A DNA stretch of 64,000 nucleotides. Source: Brassica napus. Taxonomy: Eukaryota > Streptophyta > Magnoliopsida > Brassicales > Brassicaceae. The translations under genes were made by a program, and so were the position numbers. Under the pieces are notes generated by a model. That model did not search any database. It was not told where the DNA came from and was given only the letters and a program-made list of their open reading frames with translations. Within the stretch, counting starts at the first letter, position 1. The number at the start of each line of letters is the position of its first letter. Positions 46,801 to 60,066 of the stretch are shown here, piece after piece. The DNA is taken from the NCBI RefSeq assembly GCF_020379485.1, contig NC_063438.1, positions 9,252,335 to 9,316,334 on the forward strand, in the 5' to 3' direction.

Positions 46801-47887
46801 ATAATAATTGCTGGAAAAAATATAGTAATAATAATATTTTCATAGATTTTTCAGTGTATTTAGCACATGCAAAAATTTTAGAAGTTTTTTATTTAAAGCA
46901 ATGAGTATTTAAATAAGCTTTACTTAGTACAGTTGTAAAAATAGATTATAATAATAATAAAATATATTATAAAATATTAAATAACATAAAAATAAAAAAA
47001 ATAAATATGATATAAATAATACATATAACAAAGAAATATGTGATGTGGAGATTACAAATATATTTTCCTACTAACCTAAATATGTAAGAAAAAATATTTT
47101 GGATTAAAAAAAAATTGTAAGTTTTACTCATTTCTGATTCAATTTCTATTTATATTTTTATAACATAGAAGTAATATATTGTAATATAGTTATTAAATAC
47201 AACATTATTTGTAATATAGTGTATGAAATTTAACAAAAAATATTAAAGACACGAAGTAAGAAAAAAAACTAAATCACTATTTTTTCAATGGAAATTAAAA
47301 TAATGAGTATGACTGGTAACCATCGCAAGAACATTAAGAATGAATAAGAAAATAATGAATAAGAATAAAATTTTGAGAATGATGAGAAATGATGGTTTTT
47401 TATCAAAATTAACAAGAAACAATTTTGTATTATCATTCTCTACAAAAAAAAAAAAGAGAATGAAAAGGAGCGAAGATGCACAGCTATACCTCATAAATGG
47501 TAATTTTTATAAGGAATGTTGTGTTCTTCTCCTCATTCTCTTGGTCACCAGTCACCCCCAATAAGGTTATATCGAATTAGAAATAATTTGTATTTTCAAT
47601 TTGTGATATTAGTACAAGATTTTAGAATGTTTTTACTGGAAATAAAAAAGTAATAAGAAAATAATGTTTTTGGATCATAGTTTTGGACTAAAATATATTA
47701 AAAACTCCCCTAATTGATATACAAAAATATATTTTGGATAATTCCATACAATTTTAGATAGTAAAAAAATTGTAAATTTTACTCGATTCTAATTCAATTT
47801 TTATAACATATTAGTAATATAATGTAAGAAATATTAAATTAAATGTTATTTGAATAAACCCGGGCGTAGCCCGGGCAAAATCTCTAG
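43896..47887 (+). mobile_element. Helitron, AT-rich, with a nested LINE tail
   Basis: The 5' end TCTCTATAATATTATTTGAG follows an A. The 3' end has the perfect hairpin CCCGGGC-GTA-GCCCGGG, then CTAG and T. A second 5'-like end (TCCCCTTTCTATTATTTGAG) at 44740 could also pair with this 3' end, so one of the two is nested or truncated. No Rep/helicase frame is present. A LINE tail is inserted at 45258-45507. Confidence 0.6.
45258..45507 (-). mobile_element. 5'-truncated LINE tail (250 bp)
   Basis: A short T-run at the left end (poly-A tail on the minus strand) and exact 15-bp target duplications ATTTGTTGTATTCTT (45243-45257 and 45508-45522) define it. It is non-coding. Confidence 0.8.
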
Positions 47888-48086
47888 TTAATGATAAAAG
47901 GGATAACTTGTGTCGTGAAAAAAATATAAAAAGATCACTTATAAAATCAGTCGACAATAGTAGTTTTATACACATATTAGCTTTATGGTGTATATATATA
48001 TCTCAAATACTTAGGAAATGTTTTATGGAGTAACTTTATAATTAAATACTATTCAGATTCATGTTTACATGATTATATTTTAAAAA

Positions 48087-49467
48087 GGAAAAATGATTGC
48101 TGACTACATGAAGTATTGACCATCACATGGCTAACCATGCAAACTAAATTAATGTATACTAGACTACACGAAGTATATGTTATGCATGACAACATCCCTC
48201 AACTTAATGATGTTATGTGGTTAACATCACGACTTTAATTTCATTAATCCAAAAAGTGATATGGATGTCAGAGACCGTTTAAGTCTCCTATTTTCTCAAT
48301 TAAAATATGGTGTACCTAACGGTAATTAAACAAAAATTAGGTTTTGATCCGCTTTTTAAAAGCGTGAGAATATTTTTAACAAAATATAAATTATTAACTC
48401 AATATGTTTTATAAAATTTTGATAAGTAGTGTTTTGAAATTTTTATTTTAGTGTATTTGAAAACTATATAGTTGTATTAGTTTATTTATATTAGATACAA
48501 AAGTTATACAAGATATTATTTAATTTTTATTTTTATTATTTAATCTGTTTTGTTATTAATTTTTAATTAAATATGTGTAATTCTTTTGAATAGTTGTGTG
48601 ATATATATTTATTTGATCAATTTTTATTGTAAAAGTTGTTTGATATCAATTTACTTACTCCAACATCTTATTTGTTTGATATACAATTAATTAAATTCAT
48701 CCATAATTAAATTAATGCATTATTTTGTTTATATTAAATTGCATTCATTTAAACTTATTAAAACTTTCATATTATATACTTATTCTTAGATTATTTTATT
48801 ATTAAAAGTACATATATAATAATTATATATGTGAGATTATGTTTGATTTAAATTGACATCAAATAAGTTTCGAGCAAACAAAATGTTAGAGTCAATAAAT
48901 TGACGTCAAATATATTTTCTAATTAAAATTTTAAAAATAAGTATATATCACACAATTCATCAAACGAATTACATAAATTTTATGAAAAGTTCATAAGAAA
49001 ACATATTAAAATAATTTTAAAAAACAAAATTACATAATATCTTATATAACTTACATATTTAATATAAATATAAAAATATAATTATATAGTAGTATTCTAA
49101 TACACCAAAATAGAAATGTTAAAACACTACATATCAAAAAACGTTAAAATATATTGATTTTGTACATTAGATATTTATAAAAAATTGTTACCCTCTTAAA
49201 ATGTGGGTTAAAATATAATTTCAGTTAAATTACAGTCGGGTTGGTCATATTTTAATTGATGAAACGAGGTATTTAACGGTCTCTGATATCTACATCACTT
49301 TTTGGATGAATGAAATTAAACTTGTGATGTTAATTACATAAAATCATTAAGTTGAGGGATGTTATCATGCATAACATATACTTCGTGTAGCTAGGTACAC
49401 ATTAGTATACTTTGCATGGTTAGCCATGTGATGGTCGATACTTCATGTAGTCAGCAATCATTTTTCC
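48087..49467. mobile_element. Foldback MULE: 1.38-kb element made of two long inverted arms
   Basis: The ends are perfect inverted repeats (GGAAAAATGATTGCTGAC), and similarity between the two halves continues, with growing divergence, almost to the middle near 48777. The 9-bp target duplication TTTTAAAAA (48078-48086 and 49468-49476) identifies a Mutator-like element. No transposase is present. The transcript of either strand would fold into a hairpin with arms of about 650 nt. Confidence 0.93.
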
Positions 49468-50407
49468 TTTTAAAAATGCCATTGTGTCAAATAGCTTTTG
49501 TATATGATGAGTATAATAATATGGAAGAAAGTGGAATTACCAAGGTAGAAATCATCGACATATGATTAAAATAAATGTGATTTGCTTAGTTATAACTTCC
49601 AGTTGATTTTAGGAGAAAATATAGGGTTTAAATCATTGATTGATATTGTATAGTTAGATTAATTTATTATATGGTCAAACAATTAACTAAGTAGGTGCAA
49701 CAACCTATTTAAGTAGATTTTTTTAAGATGATTTTCTTTTAATAGTATAGATTAATTCTTCTTCTTTAGTTTCATCTTCGATCCTTATTGCTGACGTAAA
49801 ACTGAGTCGATTTAGTAATTTCGAATAGGAGATTCTCCTTCAGCCGCATTTCCCAGAAACTTCTACTCCTTAAGATTTGCAGAAAAATCTTCATTTGTCA
49901 TCGCAGAAAATGAATCCTAATAGTAAAAAACAAAATTCTTAAATAATGATATATTATTAATCCATATTATTAGTACTAAATGAATGATAACTGATTTCTA
50001 GTAAGGATCTATTTTTAAAAAAAATCACACATAAATCAAAGTTGTGACTTCTATTTTAATATATAAGATGAATAGTTGAACAAATAAATTCATGACACGT
50101 TGACGAGAGCAACCGTCTTAAGCTAGCAACTCCGACAAAGATAAATCATATTTATATTATTAAACGTTGTTTCACCTTAATAACAAATCACTAACGGAAT
50201 AATAAAATAGTTATTTGATGTGAAAAAATAAAACAAGTGACAAAGATAATAAAATTAAGAGAGGATCGTGCAAAGGCATGATCCATGCACCTGTTTGCAA
50301 CTGTTTCTGTTTTTTTTTTCTCCAATAAAACACAATGGGGTTGGTAAAACCACCTAGAAAGCCATGTGTCCAGACTATTGTCAAATTATTTGCTTTTAGA
50401 CCGATAA

Positions 50408-50578
50408 AGAGCATGTTTATTGCAGATCTTTTAGGTTGGATCTCTTAACATAATATAAAATACAGTATTTTAGCTTTAAAACTAAAAAAATTAAAAGACG
50501 TTTCTAAAAAAATTAAGAGACCGTATCTTATATTATGCTAAGAGATCTAACCTAAAAGATCTATAAGAAACATGCTCT
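50408..50578. mobile_element. Tourist-like MITE in copy 1
   Basis: Long inverted ends AGAGCATGTTT, then AGATCTTTTAGGTT, with TAA target duplications (50405-50407 and 50579-50581). It belongs to the PIF/Harbinger group by its TAA target. Confidence 0.88.
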
Positions 50579-51261
50579 TAAATATTAGTGCCTCTGGTAC
50601 TTTTGTTTTATCCTCCTTTGCACTACAATACTACTAAACAAAATTAAATATTGTTGCCAAATGAAAGCAAAATTAACTACTTTCTCAAAAGCTAAAGGTA
50701 TGCATGTTAGGTTAGGTAACGGTTAGAGCCTAGGGGGTAAACTGGGTGAAATAAATCAAATGAGTATAAGTTGTAAACTATTGAGTTAGTGGTATTAACT
50801 GCATGCAACATATTTTATAATTTTCATATATAATTGCAATAGTTTAATCTGAAAAAAAAGTTAGTGGACACCAAAGGTGGTGTTTTTGGTGGACCATCAC
50901 GTGGTTTCGGTTTTAGATCTACCAGCAAAGTTTGCGATTCGGACCGCCTGTGTTTCGTTGACAGTGTGGCCCTTATGGTTTGTTCCGGTTCACCAAACCC
51001 CCCACATGTGGAGACCGACTTTTAAATTGTACATAGTATTTGTCATGCATGTCATTCGATAATGAAAAGTTGCTAACAATCGATTAATTCAAATGAATGA
51101 TCTGTTGTAGCTCTAATCTTTTTATATGGTAATGCTAAAGACAAAAGTTATGTTATTGATTATTCGTTGGCCGAATAATCGGAATATATATTCACACTCA
51201 TGCTTGCACCATACTCTTCACTTTATGCAAACGATTGAGTGATTGGACTTTAACTTACGTA

Positions 51262-51781
51262 CTAGATTCTGATCCGCCCTTTCAAAGGCGGATAAATTTT
51301 TTGTTTTAAACTTTTATTTAGAAAATTAATTTTCATATTTGTGTTTTCATTGTTACAAAGAAGTTAAACATTGTTTGTAGTGCTGAATTTTGAACTTGTG
51401 CAAGATTTTATATTTAGAAAATATGTTAAAATTATTAGTTTGTGTGTCCATAAATTATGTATAAACATATAAAGTGGACAGTTAAATACAAACAATGCAT
51501 CAGTTATATGTTCTCTACAATGCATCCGTCTTAATTTATTTTAGTGGCCATTAAGTTTAGTTTGTTTTTATTGTGAATTCAAAAGAAGTGGAAGTTTTAA
51601 TATTATCAATATATAATCATCCACTAACGTATGCATTAGAGTGAAATGGTTCCCGAGATTTTTGGGATTAAAGTGGAGGGTTAATAAAAAGTAGTTATAG
51701 TTATTTTTAAGTAGATCATGTGGGAAAAATGTTGGACTAAACTTATATCAATAGGTCATGATTCTAGTTTAATAGAATAGA
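51262..51781 (-). mobile_element. Small Helitron in copy 1 (520 bp)
   Basis: On the minus strand the 5' end TCTATTCTATTAAACTAG follows an A. The 3' end has a CCGCC...GGCGG hairpin and then CTAG followed by T. Confidence 0.7.
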
Positions 51782-53168
51782 TATATTTTTAACATTTCAT
51801 GACAAAAAAATAACAGTTTTCTAAGAAAACACCGGAAAAACACAGTTTATGAGCACAAAGAAACAAAAACGAAAAGAATTTGCATTGCATTCAGAGTTGG
51901 AAGCGCTACAGTAAAAAATAAGAAGCATGTTGTTTCATTCGATATACTAGAACTTGAGGACAGACTGCAAAGACTTAATAGCGATGTTAGGTGAATTGCA
52001 GATATGACCAAATTTCTTAACATAGTTAAAAAATATATAAAAATTGAAGAGAAAATTCTAGATTTCAGGATACCTATGAGATAAAATGAAACATTAGACT
52101 TCTTAGTTAAAACCATTAGATCTTAGGGTGAATTGGTTTAAAACTCTAAGAAAATAAAAATACCTATGATGTGACTAGTTTATGTCTATGGAGAAAGGTA
52201 TAACATTGTGGAATTTAGAGTATTTGATTAATTAAGGTAAAAGTCTAGTGTATGGGGTACAATTTCCCTAGATCTTATCATAGATTTTTTTTTTGTTGGT
52301 TATCCAGATCATCTCAAACTTAAATAATATAACAATTTTTTTTGTTATAAAAAAACAGTTTTCTAAACTTGAAGTTCGGATATAGAATTTTAAAGTCTTC
52401 ATAATCTCTCTACAACATAATAATCACTTGTGTCCAAAATAGATTTAAATCTGACAATATAAAAATACTTTTAAAACCGGCTGAATTTAATAGTAGTTTG
52501 TTTATTATTTTTCCTAACTCTTACCAACAGTTGATCGAAAAGACCCTTACATATTTTTTTAATTATTTTTTGAAAAATATATATAGTTCTTTTTTTTTCA
52601 AGAATGTAAGAATAAAATAGTCTTTTCATTTTTACTAATTTCATATTTACTAAAAATAGTACTTCTTTCATTTATAATATAAATATTTTTTATAAAAACA
52701 ATTTTTCAATTTTGTGTAATTTTATTAATTAATAGTGACAATTTTAAAATTCATAAAAGTGAATTTAATAAATTATGATTAGATTACAGTTATTGGAAAC
52801 AGTGAATCGAAACAATACTTATAATTAAAATTTAATATTTTATTAATAATTGAAAATTTTAAAACATATTCTCTATATACTAAACGTCACATGACAACTA
52901 AAATTTTTATACATGGAAAAGCTTTACAAATAAAAATTAAAAATCTATGTTAATAAAGAACTTGAAAAGCAAACCCACGTACGTATTCTACTATTTCTTC
53001 AGCAAAAGAGAGAAGTTACAAAATCTGATCTAATAACTGTTTATATCGTATTTATCACCACCAAAAAATACCCATCTATTTGTTTTCTTCACACATTTTC
53101 CATTATGTTTTCAAATATCTATTATTAAATTATCGTTGACGCATTTGTAACTAACAAGTGCAAACTTT

Positions 53169-53459
53169 TTTTTTTTTGATGAAATTTCATATTTATTGAT
53201 CAGAGGGAAATTTACAAAAGAATTGGCCTAATAAAGAATAAGAAAACTAAAGTATCATAATTGCAAAAATGAACTTAGAATCAAGGTGACACTTCGAACC
53301 ATCTGCAAAGAAGGCCTTCCAACTTGTGACCCCGGCGATACTTAAGAGAGCTAATGCGATTGCGCATTGTCTTATCAATAAGACGCGTCATCTGCGATGT
53401 CGTAGATCACGACTTCTGGTGTCGTCGCCCATTCCGTTCCCTCCAGATACTATAAATGG
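53169..53459 (-). mobile_element. LINE 3' end cut by the duplication boundary
   Basis: The last 290 bp of the LINE seen complete at 57239-58296, with the same T-run and left target-site sequence. It stops abruptly at the duplication join, so the LINE was already present when the duplication formed. Confidence 0.88.
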
Positions 53460-54476
53460 TCAAATACTTAGGAAATATTTTATGGAGTAACTTTATAATT
53501 AAATACTATTCAGATTCATGTTCACATGATTATATTTTAAAAATGCCATTGTGTCAAATAGCTTTTGTATATGATAAGTATAATAATATGGAAGAAAGTG
53601 GAATTACCAAGGTAGAAACCATCGACATATGATTAAAATAAATGTGATTTGCTTAGTTATAACTTCCAGTTGATTTTAGGAGAAAATATAGGGTTTAAAT
53701 CATTGATTGATATTGTATAGTTAGATTAATTTATTATATGGTCAAACAATTAACTAAGTAGGTGCAACAACCTATTTAAGTAGATTTTTTTAAGATGATT
53801 TTCTTTTAATAGTATAGATGAATTCTTCTTCTTTAGTTTCATCTTCGATCCTTATTGCTGACGTAAAACTGAGTCGATTTAGTAATTTCGAATAGGAGAT
53901 TCTCCTTCAGCCGCATTTCCCAGAAACTTCTACTCCTTAAGATTTGCAGAAAAATCTTCATTTGTCATCGCAGAAAATGAATCCTAATAGTAAAAAACAA
54001 AATTCTTAAATAATGATATATTATTAATCCATATTATTAGTACTAAATGAATGATAACTGATTTCTAGTAAGGATCTATTTTTTAAAAAAAAATCACACA
54101 TAAATCAAAATTGTGACTTCTATTTTAATATATAAGATGAATAGTTGAACAAATAAATTCATGACACGTTGACGAGAGCAACCGTCTTAAGCTAGCAACT
54201 CCGACAAAGATAAATCATATTTATATTATTAAACGTTGTTTCACCTTAATAACAAATCACTAACGGAATAATAAAATAGTTATTTGATGTGAAAAAATAA
54301 AACAAGTGACAAAGATAATAAAATTAAGAGAGGATCGTGCAAAGGCATGATCCATGCACCTGTTTGCAACTGTTTCTGTTTTTTTTTTCTCCAATAAAAC
54401 ACAATGGGGTTGGTAAAACCACCTAGAAAGCCATGTGTCCAGACTATTGTCAAATTATTTGCTTTTAGACCGATAA

Positions 54477-54648
54477 AGAGCATGTTTATTGCAGATCTTT
54501 TAGGTTGGATCTCTTAACATAATATAAAATACAGTATTTTAGCTTTAAAACTAAAAAAATTAAAAGACGTTTCTAAAAAAAATTAAGAGACCGTATCTTA
54601 TATTATGCTAAGAGATCTAACCTAAAAGATCTATAAGAAACATGCTCT
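54477..54648. mobile_element. Tourist-like MITE in copy 2
   Basis: This is the same element as at 50408-50578, carried along by the tandem duplication; it has one extra A in its central A-run. Confidence 0.88.
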
Positions 54649-55330
54649 TAAATATTAGTGCCTCTGGTACTTTTGTTTTATCCTCCTTTGCACTACAATA
54701 CTACTAAACAAAATTAAATATTGTTGCCAAATGAAAGCAAAATTAACTACTTTCTCAAAAGCTAAAGGTATGCATGTTAGGTTAGGTAACGGTTAGAGCC
54801 TAGGGGGTAAACTGGGTGAAATAAATCAAATGAGTATAAGTTGTAAACTATTGAGTTAGTGGTATTAACTGCATGCAACATATTTTATAATTTTCATATA
54901 TAATTGCAATAGTTCAATCTGAAAAAAAGTTAGTGGACACCAAAGGTGGTGTTTTTGGTGGACCATCACGTGGTTTCGGTTTTAGATCTACCAGCAAAGT
55001 TTGCGATTCGGACCGCCTGTGTTTCGTTGACAGTGTGGCCCTTATGGTTTGTTCCGGTTCACCAAACCCCCCACATGTGGAGACCGACTTTTAAATTGTA
55101 CATAGTATTTGTCATGCATGTCATTCGATAATGAAAAGTTGCTAACAATCGATTAATTCAAATGAATGATCTGTTGTAGCTCTAATCTTTTTATATGGTA
55201 ATGCTAAAGACAAAAGTTATGTTATTGATTATTCGTTGGCCGAATAATCGGAATATATATTCACACTCATGCTTGCACCATACTCTTCACTTTATGCAAA
55301 CGATTGAGTGATTGGACTTTAACTTACGTA

Positions 55331-55850
55331 CTAGATTCTGATCCGCCCTTTCAAAGGCGGATAAATTTTTTGTTTTAAACTTTTATTTAGAAAATTAATT
55401 TTCATATTTGTGTTTTCATTGTTACAAAGAAATTAAACATTGTTTGTAGTGCTGAATTTTGAACTTGTGCAAGATTTTATATTTAGAAAATATGTTAAAA
55501 TTATTAGTTTGTGTGTCCATAAATTATGTATAAACATATAAAGTGGACAGTTAAATACAAACAATGCATCAGTTATATGTTCTCTACAATGCATCCGTCT
55601 TAATTTATTTTAGTGGCCATTAAGTTTAGTTTGTTTTTATTGTGAATTCAAAAGAAGTGGAAGTTTTAATATTATCAATATATAATCATCCACTAACGTA
55701 TGCATTAGAGTGAAATGGTTCCCGAGATTTTTGGGATTAAAGTGGAGGGTTAATAAAAAGTAGTTATAGTTATTTTTAAGTAGATCATGTGGGAAAAATG
55801 TTGGACTAAACTTATATCAATAGGTCATGATTCTAGTTTAATAGAATAGA
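55331..55850 (-). mobile_element. Small Helitron in copy 2 (520 bp)
   Basis: This is the duplicate of the element at 51262-51781 with the same ends. Confidence 0.7.
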
Positions 55851-57238
55851 TATATTTTTAACATTTCATGACAAAAAAATAACAGTTTTCTAAGAAAACA
55901 CCGGAAAAACACAGTTTATGAGCACAAAGAAACAAAAACGAAAAGAATTTGCATTGCATTCAGAGTTGGAAGCGCTACAGTAAAAAATAAGAAGCATGTT
56001 GTTTCATTCGATATACTAGCACTTGAGGACAGACTGCAAAGACTTAATAGCGATGTTAGGTGAATTGCAGATATGACCAAATTTCTTAACATAGTTAAAA
56101 AATATATAAAAATTGAAGAGAAATTTCTAGATTTCAGGATACCTATGAGATAAAATGAAACATTAGACTTCTTAGTTAAAACCATTAGATCTTAGGGTGA
56201 ATTGGTTTAAAACTCTAAGAAAATAAAAATACCTATGATGTGACTAGTTTATGTCTATGGAGAAAGGTATAACATTGTGGAATTTAGGGTATTTGATTAA
56301 TTAAGATAAAAGTCTAGTGTATGGGGTGCAATTTCCCTAGATCTTATCATAGATTTTTTTTTTGTTGGTTATCCAGATCATCTCAAACTTAAATAATATA
56401 ACAATTTTTTTTGTTATAAAAAAACAGTTTTCTAAACTTGAAGTTAGGATATAGAATTTTAAAGTCTTCATAATCTCTCTACAACATAATAATCACTTGT
56501 GTCCAAAATAGATTTAAATCTGACAATATAAAAATACTTTTAAAACCGGCTGAATTTAATAGTAGTTTGTTTATTATTTTTCCTAACTCTTACCAACAGT
56601 TGATCGAAAAGACCCTTACATATTTTTTTAATTATTTTTTGAAAAATATATATAGTTCTTTTTTTTTCAAGAATGTAAGAATAAAATAGTCTTTTCATTT
56701 TTACTAATTTCATATTTACTAAAAATAGTACTTCTTTCATTTATAATATAAATATTTTTTATAAAAACAATTTTTCAATTTTGTGTAATTTTATTAATTA
56801 ATAGTGACAATTTTTAAAATTCATAAAAGTGAATTTAATAAATTATGATTAGATTACAGTTATTGGAAACAGTGAATCGAAACAATACTTATAATTAAAA
56901 TTTAATATTTTATTAATAATTGAAAATTTTAAAACATATTCTCTATATACTAAACGTCACATGACAACTAAAATTTTTATACATGGAAAAGCTTTACAAA
57001 TAAAAATTAAAAATCTATGTTAATAAAGAACTTGAAAAGCAAACCCACGTACGTATTCTACTATTTCTTCAGCAAAAGAGAGAAGTTACAAAATCTGATC
57101 TAATAACTGTTTATATCGTATTTATCACCACCAAAAAATACCCATCTATTTGTTTTCTTCACACATTTTCCATTATGTTTTCAAATATCTATTATTAAAT
57201 TGTCGTTGACGCATTTGTAACTAACAAGTGCAAACTTT

Positions 57239-58296
57239 TTTTTTTTTGATGAAATTTCATATTTATTGATCAGAGGGAAATTTACAAAAGAATTGGCCTA
57301 ATAAAGAATAAGAAAACTAAAGTATCATAATTGCAAAAATGAACTTAGAATCAAGGTGACACTTCGAACCATCTGCAAAGAAGGCCTTCCAACTTGTGAC
57401 CCCGGCGATACTTAAGAGAGCTAATGCGATTGCGCATTGTCTTATCAATAAGACGCGTCATCTGCGATGTCGTAGATCACGACTTCTGGTGTCGTCGCCC
57501 ATTCCGTTCCCTCCAGATACTATAAATGGTCAGTTGAAATGCCAGTCTGACCAGCACCGAGTCAAGAGCAGGAGTACGAGTTCGCTGAATAGACAGCAGA
57601 GTTGCAGACCAGTCTGGATTCATCCTTCGACCAAGTAAACGTCCTGCCACATTATCCCAGACCGTGTAACTGTAGGGGCACGCAAAAAATAAATGATCCC
57701 TAGTCTCATCGGGTTCTCCACACAGAGTACAAGGTTGAGTGATTCCCCACATACGCATTCGATCTCCCGTGGACAGCCTATTTTTAACAGCCAACCATGT
57801 CATGAAACTGTAACGAGGAATCACTTGCGTAAACCACACAACCTTACACCAAGGTACTGTCTCACGCTTATCTCTGATCTGCTGCCAAGTTTCAGAAGTG
57901 GAAAACATGCCCTTGAACTGATCATCAGACTGCCTCCAAACCACGATATCCTTACCATTGTCAGAGCAAGGAACTGGCGCTTCTTTTATCCGATGGCAGA
58001 GGGAAGGAAATAGTCTCCCACGGCGCTCCCTAATATTCCAGCCACCATTAGTAACGACCTCTCCAACTCGAGCATTGCGCGGAAAACCTAAGTGCATTGG
58101 ACCGGCGTCGCCTGTAATATCTATGAGTTTCCCCTGATCAAGCCAATTGTCAAACCAGAAGAAAGCATCATTTCCATTCTGAACAGCCACCTTCAAAAAA
58201 GAGTATGCAATGTCTCTAAGCTTTAGGAGTTTTCGCCAAATCCAAGAACCCTTTTGGTTATCTTTCACATCCCAAAAAGAGCTGTCTCGGAGTAGA
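57239..58296 (-). mobile_element. 5'-truncated LINE with exact target duplication
   Basis: A poly-T at the left end is the poly-A tail on the minus strand. The 17-bp duplications TAACAAGTGCAAACTTT lie at 57222-57238 and 58297-58313. The element keeps only the end of ORF2. Confidence 0.93.
57477..58268 (-). pseudogene. LINE ORF2 C-terminal part with zf-RVT domain
   Basis: The frame of about 263 residues contains the reverse-transcriptase zinc-binding domain (FTQVIPRYSFMTWLAVKNRL, CTLCGEPDETRDHLFFACPY). A TGA at 57477-57479 stops it, yet the same frame then continues (TTSQMTRLIDKTMRNRISSL to RWFEVSP) to a natural stop, so the TGA is a nonsense mutation. The polymerase domain is lost by 5' truncation. 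Confidence 0.88.
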
Positions 58297-58313
58297 TAAC
58301 AAGTGCAAACTTT

Positions 58314-58912
58314 ATTCTAACGTCTTTGTTGGTTTGTGTCTTTGTTGGTCTCACTGCAAAGTTTCAACAATGAAGATTCCAAATCCTAAAAAAGAAGAAG
58401 AAATACAGAGACTTTCACAGCAACACCAAAAGTCAAGCCACAATCTATAGCAATGGTAAATGATTTTAATTACATAATCAAATTCAAATAAATTAAAAAA
58501 AATTGCAGATAAACGAATCATGTATATTATGCTATGTGTTCTAAAAACAAACTCGCAAATTCTACTAGCAGATTTTTAACTTGCTCCAATATGCATGGAA
58601 AGCAATGGCTAAATGATATCGCAAATGGTATATAAACTCACTGTGTCATAATTTACATAAATCAACTAATTCATGCGTTTGGTTTCAGATTTCAACTACC
58701 AAATGAGTTCGATATCATAAAATCATGAAAATTTTAACTCAGAGTATCTCATGATTTATTGATGGTGAGAAACCCTCTTTGAAAATAATTTAAATTATAT
58801 CTACTATTTGCAATCCAGACATATATAACCATCGACGAATAATAGATCAAATAAAATATTTTCAATATGTTTTATATTTAAAATATTTGTCTTGGTAATA
58901 TTATAATATGAA
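58314..58912. other. Intergenic DNA, nothing recognised
   Basis: AT-rich. A 26-codon ATG frame at about 58370 is too short to support. Confidence 0.35.
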
Positions 58913-59652
58913 CTAGATCTCGACCCGCACAACCGTGCGGGTATTATTTTTACTTTTTATGTTTGCTAATATAATTAATTAAGTTATATCTAGGTTATTA
59001 TATTTCAATATATATATATATATATATTGTTTATAATGTTTCAGATAATTATTAACTAAATAAACAGAAACTAAGTATTTAAAAATTTTGTTAGATTTGA
59101 AACTATATGAAATGTTATTAACCTAGATCAAAGTAATATCATCATAGATCAAATTAATATCATCACAGATCAAAGTAATGAAATAAAGGTTACTTCACCA
59201 CGAACGCACAGTTTGTATAGGTCTAATAAATTCAAAACATCAACCTAGTTATTTTGGTATTTAACCAAATGATGTTAATCAATATTTTAAGATTATATTT
59301 AGTTGTCACGTACCCATGAGTGAAAGACATAATCTTGAAAATGCTTATTGTAGTGTATAATCAATATGTCCGCTACATATTATGAGTTTATATTGTTTTT
59401 GTGTAATATTAGTCTTTAGTAAAATAAATATTAGATATCTATTTATAATCAATTATATTGATGGTTAAATTTTAAAAGTTAGTTGCATATGTAACGACCT
59501 TGATTCTTTTGGTGAATATAAAGAGATTTCTAATGCAATTAATATGTGGCTTAAAGAGTACAAATTCATTTAATTTAAAAAAATTAATGGATGGTCCATT
59601 TTAAAATATCACACATGAAATAAGTCATGACTTCAGTTTTAATATAATAAAT
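58913..59652 (-). mobile_element. Probable Helitron, minus strand
   Basis: The 3' end on the minus strand is clear: hairpin CCCGCAC-GGTT-GTGCGGG, then CTAG and T (58912). The 5' boundary is uncertain; a TATATTAAAACTGAAGTCATG sequence near 59640 resembles Helitron 5' ends but lacks the leading TC. A short TA microsatellite lies at 59010-59030. Confidence 0.5.
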
Positions 59653-60066
59653 TATTGTTTTACCTCTTCCCACTCCTCTTTACAACCCTGAAATTTGAGA
59701 CACTGTTATTCAGATTCATAGAATATTTGGCCAAAATTAATTTATTTTGACTAAAAACTATAACATGATTAAATTTTTTTAAAGATAGTAAAATAGACCA
59801 ATGCGTAGCATGGAGTTATTTATAAACCAAAAGAGGGGTAAAAAGTAAAAAGCTCTATTTTTGATATCAATCGTTTACATCAATCATTTACACTGGTTTT
59901 TAGAAGAAAATTACATACAATACACAGAGAAACGCTAATAGGAAAAAGTGAGCTACTACAATAATTGCTGCCTTACAGACATGTTTCTCCCGAAATTAAA
60001 AGAAAACTATTTTTTTATAATATTTTCAGCATTTTTCTTGACTAAGAAGTAAAAAAAAAAAAGAAG

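Larger units (their letters stand above)
48003..53459. repeat. Tandem duplication, copy 1 (contains the MULE insert)
   Basis: Apart from the MULE and its duplicated target, this stretch matches 53460-57529 at a constant offset of 4069 bp with few substitutions. The join at 53460 shares only TCA between the two ends, which points to joining by microhomology. The unit ends inside a LINE. Confidence 0.95.
53460..57529. repeat. Tandem duplication, copy 2 (no MULE insert)
   Basis: This copy repeats the MITE, small Helitron and LINE tail of copy 1, and its LINE continues intact past the duplication boundary to 58296. The single TTTTAAAAA at 53535-53543 is the empty target of the MULE in copy 1. 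Short ORFs in both copies look non-coding. Confidence 0.95.

Noticed and set aside
50211..52671. Four 61-89-residue ORFs duplicated at 54280-56740
   Set aside because: They are preserved in both copies only because the duplication is recent; composition is non-coding and no domain is seen.
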